Positions 57,645-64,000 of a stretch of 64,000 nt of DNA are shown here, piece by piece. The notes beneath the pieces are model-generated. The model did no database searches. It worked only from the letters and a program-made list of their open reading frames with translations, and was not told the origin of the DNA. How positions within the stretch are numbered: position 1 is the stretch's first letter; each line of letters begins with the position of its first letter. The position numbers were made by a program, and so were the translations under genes. Origin of the DNA: Cladobotryum mycophilum (lineage: Eukaryota; Ascomycota; Sordariomycetes; Hypocreales; Hypocreaceae); the NCBI GenBank assembly GCA_036429605.1, contig CM071591.1, positions 4,030,001 to 4,094,000 of the forward strand, given 5' to 3'.

Positions 57645-59964
57645 CGCGCCAGAGACACAGATTCGATTCGCCCTCTCTGGACAGGGGAGAGAGCACCTGG
57701 CCAGACGAATGGAGTCGCGTCGAAGCACAGGCGGCGACCTACAAGACGCAGAGTCGAATGGACGGAGATTTGTCCTATTGTTTTTTTGTTTTGTTTTTTT
57801 TTTTGTTTGGTGTTTTGGTGTTTTGGAATTCTGAGGGAGGGATGGAAGAGGGAATGAATGGCGTTCAGGTGAGGTCAGGTCAGAGGTAGGGGAGATTTGA
57901 TCGTTGCCAAGGTACACTTTATTTGGGCTTCCGTCTTATTACTGGGTACAATTTACAAGTACCTCCTGGCGACCTCAAATTATACTGGGTGACCTTTTTT
58001 GTCAGGAGGTCGAGCTCGGGGGGACGGGGGAGAGGGGGAGGGGCGCTATTAAAGTGGGAGTACGTACCTCTTGCTAGCCCAAATCCAGGCCGTTAGGGAA
58101 CCTTGGAACGCTACGCGGTAGCAGTCTGTACCTATTTTTCTCCTCTTTCAGTTGATCCCAAGCTGAAAACAGCCCCAAGACTAAGGTATTGCTACATGGA
58201 TGCCCAGTACTAACCTTGCGAAGCAAAGGGTAATTGGGACCGAACGGTTCCAGTTACCAGTCCGCACGTGCAATTGAACAGTGACTGTGTTTTTTTTGTC
58301 CTTTGAGCCCTGGGGATTATAGGTAATAGCTGGAGGTAGGTAATTACAGGCATGTGTAGATCTACAATTACCAAGAAATACACGTCAATGCCGTCAATGT
58401 CTTTAAAATGAGCAAATAAGAGTTGCATTCCTACTTGTATTTTACTACAAGTATAATTGTATCTGTAGCACCACCTCTTCAGCGCTGACGTGCATACATA
58501 CATGCCTTGTTGTCTCTACTTACTTACTAATGTCCAAACTAAACGCACGAACCGTAATACAAGTACAAGAAGCTTGGAGAGCTGCCCGGCCAAAATAACC
58601 TGTACACGGGCCCCCCATGTTTCGTCATTGGATTCAATCCTTTGCCCCCCCCCGGTAGCATCCCCGACTTGCTTCCTTGCTTGCTGCGCTGAGACAAGGG
58701 AAGGAGAGGGGGTTTGAAAAAACAAGGCCACCATGTCCTCGTTACGCGGCTTCCCGTTGCTTCCCAAAGGGCTTTCTCCGTGGCCGACGGACAATTTATT
58801 AAGCTACCTAGTATCTTTATTAATCAACTTGAAGTTACTCAGTTTCCATGTTGGACAACCCTCGACCACGCCGATGATTTACACGTCATTTTGTCTTTCT
58901 TTGTCTAATATTTTATGTGCTTTTTTCGTTATTAAAAGAAAAAACCCCCCGGAATGCTATCAATCAATCAAACAATGCCTAAAACAAAACCCCATAGCTT
59001 CCTTTCTTTCCGCAGCTCCCGGCCTTGATCATGTGCTCTCCTTTACTTACCCTATAATTGACATGTGATGCCATCTCCTCGAACCAAAAAGATAACCAAA
59101 ATGCCATGTGACGTAACAAGTTGAAACTTCAACAAGACTTTTTCCCAACATTTTCTCTCTCCCTCTTTTTAGCCGTCTAATGCAAAATCCCTTTTCATGC
59201 ATGTGGCTGCTTTTGGTTTCTTGGGGTTTCCTCAACCTTCCAAGATACAAGCGTCTTCCCAAGCTGTGCACAGACGTCATGGAGCATATACTTGTAAGCT
59301 GTGCTATCGCGATGAGTGTGGGTTTTGCAGGTTGGCATGTGCAAGTCGATACCAGAGTGTGGATTGTTCATTGTGCTGCCCCAAGTTGTGATGTGTTGGC
59401 AGTTGTACATCACAGAGAATATGGCATCTACTACGGACACAGTGACTTGTACTGGAAAGTCATGTAGCGATATTGTCATCACAATATAGTTCGTAGCTAT
59501 CTGATCGAGAGACATACGAACCATGGAAAATATGCGTCAAAGAAACTTCATTTTTTCAGACATACATCATGACCCCCCACAACTCCCATCTCCTCAAATG
59601 CTCATCCTACACCTCTCTTGTTACTAACCCCCAACCCCCAACCCTCAACGGCCCAAGTCTAAGCATCCAGTAGTAGTCTTCAACTGCCAGGAAGCGTCGG
59701 CAATTTAAACTTTTTGCAAGACATCCATTCATTCAACTGTGCCTCTTCAGCAGCCACACGCCATAGAACCTTTGTATAATGCCCCATTCCCATGCATGCC
59801 TTTTTGCCGAACGGATACCGCCGCCTTTGTTTCATCATCAAACAATGCTTGGTGCTTACAATAGTAGCGTAGCCTAGATTGTCCCGTCACAAGTTGCAAC
59901 ATGTGCCAAGTTGGTTTGTCTAACCGTCAATTCATTATTACCCTCAACGCCCGCTTCCCAACTA
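57645..59964. other. Intergenic region between SEC21 and EFR3
   Basis: 2.3 kb with the EFR3 promoter at the left and the SEC21 3' flank at the right. It contains a T-rich run at 57781-57805 (plus strand) and a G-rich tract near 58017-58041. No gene is recognised on either strand. Confidence 0.5.
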
Positions 59965-62900
59965 TTAAGCCAGAGAGGCAACCACAAGTGGAGCCACGTT
60001 CTCTTCCTCGCTCCTCACAGTAATCTTTGTTGTAACACCGGTTTTTGATGAAAATGCCATACGGATAGTGGCCACGACTCTGCCACCGCTCACCGTCTTG
60101 CCCAAAAGCTTGAGAGTATGTGTTGTCTGGCTGATGGGGACGTCTGTTCCATCCAAAGGCTGAAGAGACAATGTCTTGGCCAGCTGTTCGGTTGCCTCTG
60201 TGATATCTTGTTAGTGCTGAAAAAAAAACCTGAAAAAACCTGATACACGCATTTTCCGAAACTTACCTGCAATGCTCTTCATGCTGCCCAGTTGCAGAGT
60301 CTCCTCTGCCTCCTCGCCAGATGCACCAATCTGCTCCCATAGGTGGTTGAAATTGCTGGCGAATGTTGGCACGATGTAATCGCTGCTAGCAAGGTCGAAC
60401 TCTGACACTTCGTACTCATCATCGTAACCACTCTCCTCAGGTTCACCGGTTGAGGGGTCAATCTCCTTGCTGGTGAACTTGAGCACATTGGAGAAGGTTG
60501 TGATGGGCAAAGAGCCCTCGCCATTCAACTTCCTGAACGCCGCGTAAACCTTCCCGGGCACATCCGTGGCCAGCTTCTCTGCCGGAAGGATAAAGACCTC
60601 TTCAAGATCTTCCTCATCTGCAGGTGTCGCTACTACAGACACGTTCTCGAGAACTGTATCGGGAAGGGTGTTCTTGACTTCATATTGCAGAACAATATGC
60701 TCCTTGAATACATGCTTGACCAAGGTGACAACGTACTCTGTTTCGGCTTCGGTGAGCTCAACGACCGATGATGACTTGAGAACACTGCCGAATTCCTGCA
60801 TTTCTGGAATCTGCAGCAGCTCCTCGGCGTATCGCTGTGCCTCGGCGGATGCAGTAGCAGCAGCCTCCGCCCCTGTCGCGGGCGCCTTGGTAGGGCCGGC
60901 CTTGGGTGTCTTTAATGTTGGTGTGGTGGCTGTCAGCTTCTTGGTTCTATCTTCAGCATCTGCCTGCTCTCGAGTAACAACGGGAATCTTGGCGATGTCG
61001 AAAGGCACATCAAATGCTGACTTGTCGTCTGAAGTAACATATAAAACGAGCTGGTGCTCGAAGTAAGGAAGCGAGAACATGTTGTCTGTGAGAGGAGGTC
61101 AGTATCCGCTGAAAATAAGTATGATAATAAGTCTTACCATTCTTGACAAAATTGCGAGCCATCTCGTCATCCTCTTCAGCCATAAGCTTGAGGTTCAAAG
61201 CAGCACGATCTCTGACTTCATCATCAACATCATCCAGACACCTTGTAAGCAGCACCTTGACACTGCTCTTGACGTCGGGGTCCGTTTGCCCAACGCCAAA
61301 CTTGGACAGAGCGGTGACAGCAGCAGCTCGGACGATTGCGTTCTCAAGGACCACACGGTTGTAAATGTAGCGGATATACTTGGTAGGCTGAGCAGTCTTA
61401 GGGCCTTCCAGACCAATGAGGTGCAGAATGCGAACAGCCAATTTGGTGAATTCGCAATCCTCGATAAACTCGCAGAGGTGGGCGAGAGCATCCTCCTTGG
61501 AATCCGGTACAAACTTGATCAAGTCGAACATACTCTCCACTACGGCTCGCTTAAACTCGTAGCCACCTTCGTCACGAAGAATACCGCTAAGGAAGGTGAG
61601 CATGCCAGCCTGCTTGCTCGGGAACTTCAAGCAGAGGGTGCGGATAGCCTCAACAATGGTAATCTTGAACTCATCCGTGATCTCGGACATGAAACCGGAG
61701 ATTTGCTTCATCAGTCGATCCACACTGGCCTCATTGCCGGTCTTGAGCAGGGTTGTGATGGCGAAAGTGGCAATGGATCGGTTAGAGTTGGAAATCAGGA
61801 GCTCGATGTCGGGGTTGCAGATGCTGACGGCGTTGGGGTTGAAGGAAGCAATGTTATGAAGGATTCGGAGAGCGGCGAACTTGGTAACAGCCCGGGGAGA
61901 AGTCAGGAAGAGCTGCAGAACGTGAACTGCCCCAGTAGCCTCGGCATCTGTCACATCTCTCAGATCACAGATGGCCTTGGCGGCTTCAAAGTTGACCATC
62001 TCGCTCTTGTGTCGCAGCCAGCCCTCCAACAGTGTCACCATAGGTCTACGAAGAGAGGGATCCTCCTCTGCTAGCTGAGCGGCGAGTCGAACTAACATGA
62101 TGATGGCAGCGGGGCTCTTGATAGCTCCTTGGACGCTGAATTGCTGGACCATCTTAACCAGGGCCATGCGATCGTGCATGCGCATTTGATATAGCAAACC
62201 GATGGCGTGGTATTGCGTCATTGTCGAGTTGTTGATGGGCATCTGATTACCCCCGCCAAAGCCCAGAGTGAACCCGCCGCCAGATTTGGTCGAAGCAGCC
62301 GCCTCCTGAGTCTCGCTCTGCCACCGGCGGACAACATCTCTAGCGATCGGGAGAAGGTGATACGACGATACGAGCGCGGCTGATGATACTGACGGATTCT
62401 TGTCGACGATTGCTGTTTTCATGACTCGCTCAATCGATTGGACGGTTGTCGCCTGCGGTATTGTTAGCATCCCGCGGTGAAGCTTCAGTAGTTCGTCCTC
62501 GGTCCACCCACATCAATGATACGGCACAAAGCTCGAATAGCATTGGGCCTGTAAATCGTCTCGCTGCCGCCGCCAGTATCCTTCATGATTGTGCTGGTAA
62601 CCATAATAATATCCTCGGCGGAATTGGCCAACTCCTTGATCACAAGGTGGACCATTTGTCGTAGGCTGGCATCTTTGTTCTGGAACAACTTTGAAATACC
62701 GAAGAAAAGAGTCGTAGCTTCATTGGTGGGAAACTTTTCGCCGGTATATAAAAGAAGTGCGATCTTGGTTAAGAGAATGCGACATCGTCGTGGTTGAATG
62801 GGAGAGCTGTTAAAGAGCCGTGCTGTCCTCCGAATTAGTTAACTGGACAGGACAGTGGGGGGAGGGATGGAAGATGAATGCAGAACCAGGGCCCATTGCG

Positions 62901-62986
62901 ACTAACTTACCCTCTTGAAAGACTTGGGTACGATCCACCTTGACCAGCCCCAGGTCGGCATCATCGTCCTTTTTGCCGTAGCTCAT
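59965..62986 (-). CDS. SEC21: Coatomer (COPI) gamma subunit
   Basis: Five minus-strand exons: 62986-62911, 62822-62512, 62452-61138, 61085-60267 and 60197-59965 give 917 residues, the usual length for filamentous fungi. It begins MSYGKKDDDADLGLVKVDRT. The adaptin-like alpha-solenoid includes PRRCRILLTKIALLLYTGEK, LYQMRMHDRMALVKMV and RAAAVTALSKFGVG. After an Ala/Pro/Thr-rich linker (about residues 590-650) comes the appendage domain (VVELTEAETEYVVTLVKHVF and EYEVSEFDLASSDYIVPTFA), ending VVASLA. Gamma-COP is part of the heptameric coat for Golgi-to-ER vesicles, and its appendage binds ArfGAP. All introns have standard signals and fall at frame-preserving positions. No frame error is seen over 2.7 kb of coding sequence. 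Confidence 0.97.
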
Positions 62987-63960
62987 GTTGGGCGATTTGG
63001 TCGTGGGGAGGTTATGGTGACTTGCGACCAGGTGGTTTGACCGAGTCCATCAAGAACCACCACGTTGACACGTTAGGCTCAGGGATGGGGGCGATCGTGC
63101 ATAGTCACGTGATGTACCCAGTATTTGGGGACACTTGGGAGCTTAGGAGATGCATATCTGGCTTCTCCGAAGATTGCCCGTGTAAGTTGAGCTCGAGTTT
63201 GTGTAACACAGGCAACTTTGGTTATTCATTACATCATTGTAAGGTACATTTATGAGGATGAAAATGAGAAAAAATGTCTGATGTGAATTGGTAATGAGCA
63301 TTCGAATGTCACATCACCAACTCGCTCTCATGATCGATGTGGTATGTTCTGCTTAACAGCTAGAGAACCAATTGTTACTTAATTTTGTTAGTCTATTTCT
63401 GAACTATATATACTTGGATAATCCCTTTCTTTAATTAAATTAAATACAATTATCCATCCTTTGCCTGGAAGTGGATAGAATTAGCTATGCGACTTGGCGA
63501 CCTCGCAAAGTGCAGATGAGGGACGGATTGGACCCTGCTGGTGGCGTCCAAGTATCGCGGTACCTTGGCCATACAAAGCTGCTGACTCGTGCAGATCATT
63601 CTCAGAATGCATCGCATCTGTCTCAGCCAACAATTACATCAATAGCAATGTATAATTCTTGGCCATTACTAGTACAATTCCCCTATAAAAGCTATTTGTC
63701 GTCTCCATAATTACCCCGTGAGCCATTTTGAATTGGGCTGATACCTGCAATTGCACTTTAATTCTTGAGACCGAACTTGTTGACTTATCCTCGGTGAGTG
63801 CTCTGCTCACCTATCATCGGTCAACTAAAAACCCCCCTAAACTGACATCATCCCAGCGCCGACGCAACGCCCTCACCGTGAATTTCTTTCCCATTTGTCA
63901 CAAACTGCAACCACAATTTCTTCCTCCCACCTGCAACTCAAATTTGCAGCGCACACAGCC
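62987..63960. promoter_or_regulatory. Region between SEC21 and a possible rightward gene
   Basis: 974 bp with an AT-rich middle (63360-63460) and a C/A-rich end (63880-63960). It would contain the SEC21 promoter and, if the right-edge start is real, a divergent one. Confidence 0.45.
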
Positions 63961-64000
63961 ATGAAACCCCCTACACGAATACCGCTGCGGCTGGCGCTAC
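63961..64000 (+). CDS. Possible start of a gene running off the right edge
   Basis: ATG at 63961 in an ACAGCCATGA context follows a C-rich, leader-like stretch. The 13 visible codons read MKPPTRIPLRLAL, positively charged without acidic residues, compatible with a mitochondrial presequence. Too little is visible for a family call. Confidence 0.35.
   Translation, partial: MKPPTRIPLRLAL

Noticed and set aside
57645..57917. Upstream extension of EFR3
   Set aside because: Lys/Thr/Pro low-complexity leader. The family's conserved N-terminus starts at MNAIQQKC.

Overview
The window is nuclear DNA of a filamentous ascomycete, most probably a sordariomycete of hypocrealean type. The evidence is short GT-AG introns (about 50-115 bp) with CTAAC/CTGAC-like branch points, a 460-residue EF-1alpha split by seven introns, a Zn2Cys6 regulator, a cytochrome P450 of trichodiene-oxygenase type, and very pyrimidine-rich core promoters. 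Intron positions were read by eye from splice signals and kept only where they preserve a recognisable protein, so models of unfamiliar genes are less certain.

Left part (1-13.4 kb): the 3' part of a P450 enters from the left edge (+), followed by an unusual pentapeptide-repeat/Asn-Gly-repeat protein (+), an MFSD10-like transporter (-), and TEF1 (+) with a strong pyrimidine-rich promoter. TEF1 carries a 5-nt first coding exon and an inferred 2-nt internal exon.

Central gene-dense block (13.9-25 kb): a probable SLS1-like mitochondrial protein (-) diverges from NSE3 of the SMC5/6 complex (+). SF3B5 (-) converges on NSE3 and diverges from a protein with two MYND-like zinc clusters (+). A Zn2Cys6 transcription factor (+) and an ankyrin protein (+) follow. 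WHI3 (-) lies at 28.8-30.5 kb.

Gene-poor, repeat-rich part (25-54 kb): only WHI3, a Rap/Rsr1-type small GTPase (-) and a small single-pass membrane protein (-) are convincing here. The gaps of about 11.7 kb upstream of WHI3 and 7.3 kb upstream of RSR1 are full of microsatellites, and I find no credible coding gene in either. Both genes act in cell-cycle or polarity control, so long regulatory leaders or non-coding transcripts are plausible.

Right part (54-64 kb): EFR3 (-), which recruits PI4-kinase to the plasma membrane, and SEC21, the gamma subunit of COPI (-). A possible new gene starts in the last 40 bases.

The most striking pattern is five genes between 17.9 and 29.2 kb (NSE3, the zinc-finger gene, the Zn2Cys6 factor, the ankyrin gene and WHI3). 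Each loses its frame by exactly one missing base, and in each case one extra base in a nearby C or G run restores it. Nse3 and Whi3 are conserved proteins broken in their core domains, so consensus base-calling error in G/C runs is the leading explanation. A real mutational or translational phenomenon would be remarkable and is easy to test. Other points of interest are a C11-A23-G9 hairpin-like block inside an RSR1 intron, a stop-free multiple-of-three intron in EFR3, and the double pentad architecture of the 2.6-4.2 kb gene.
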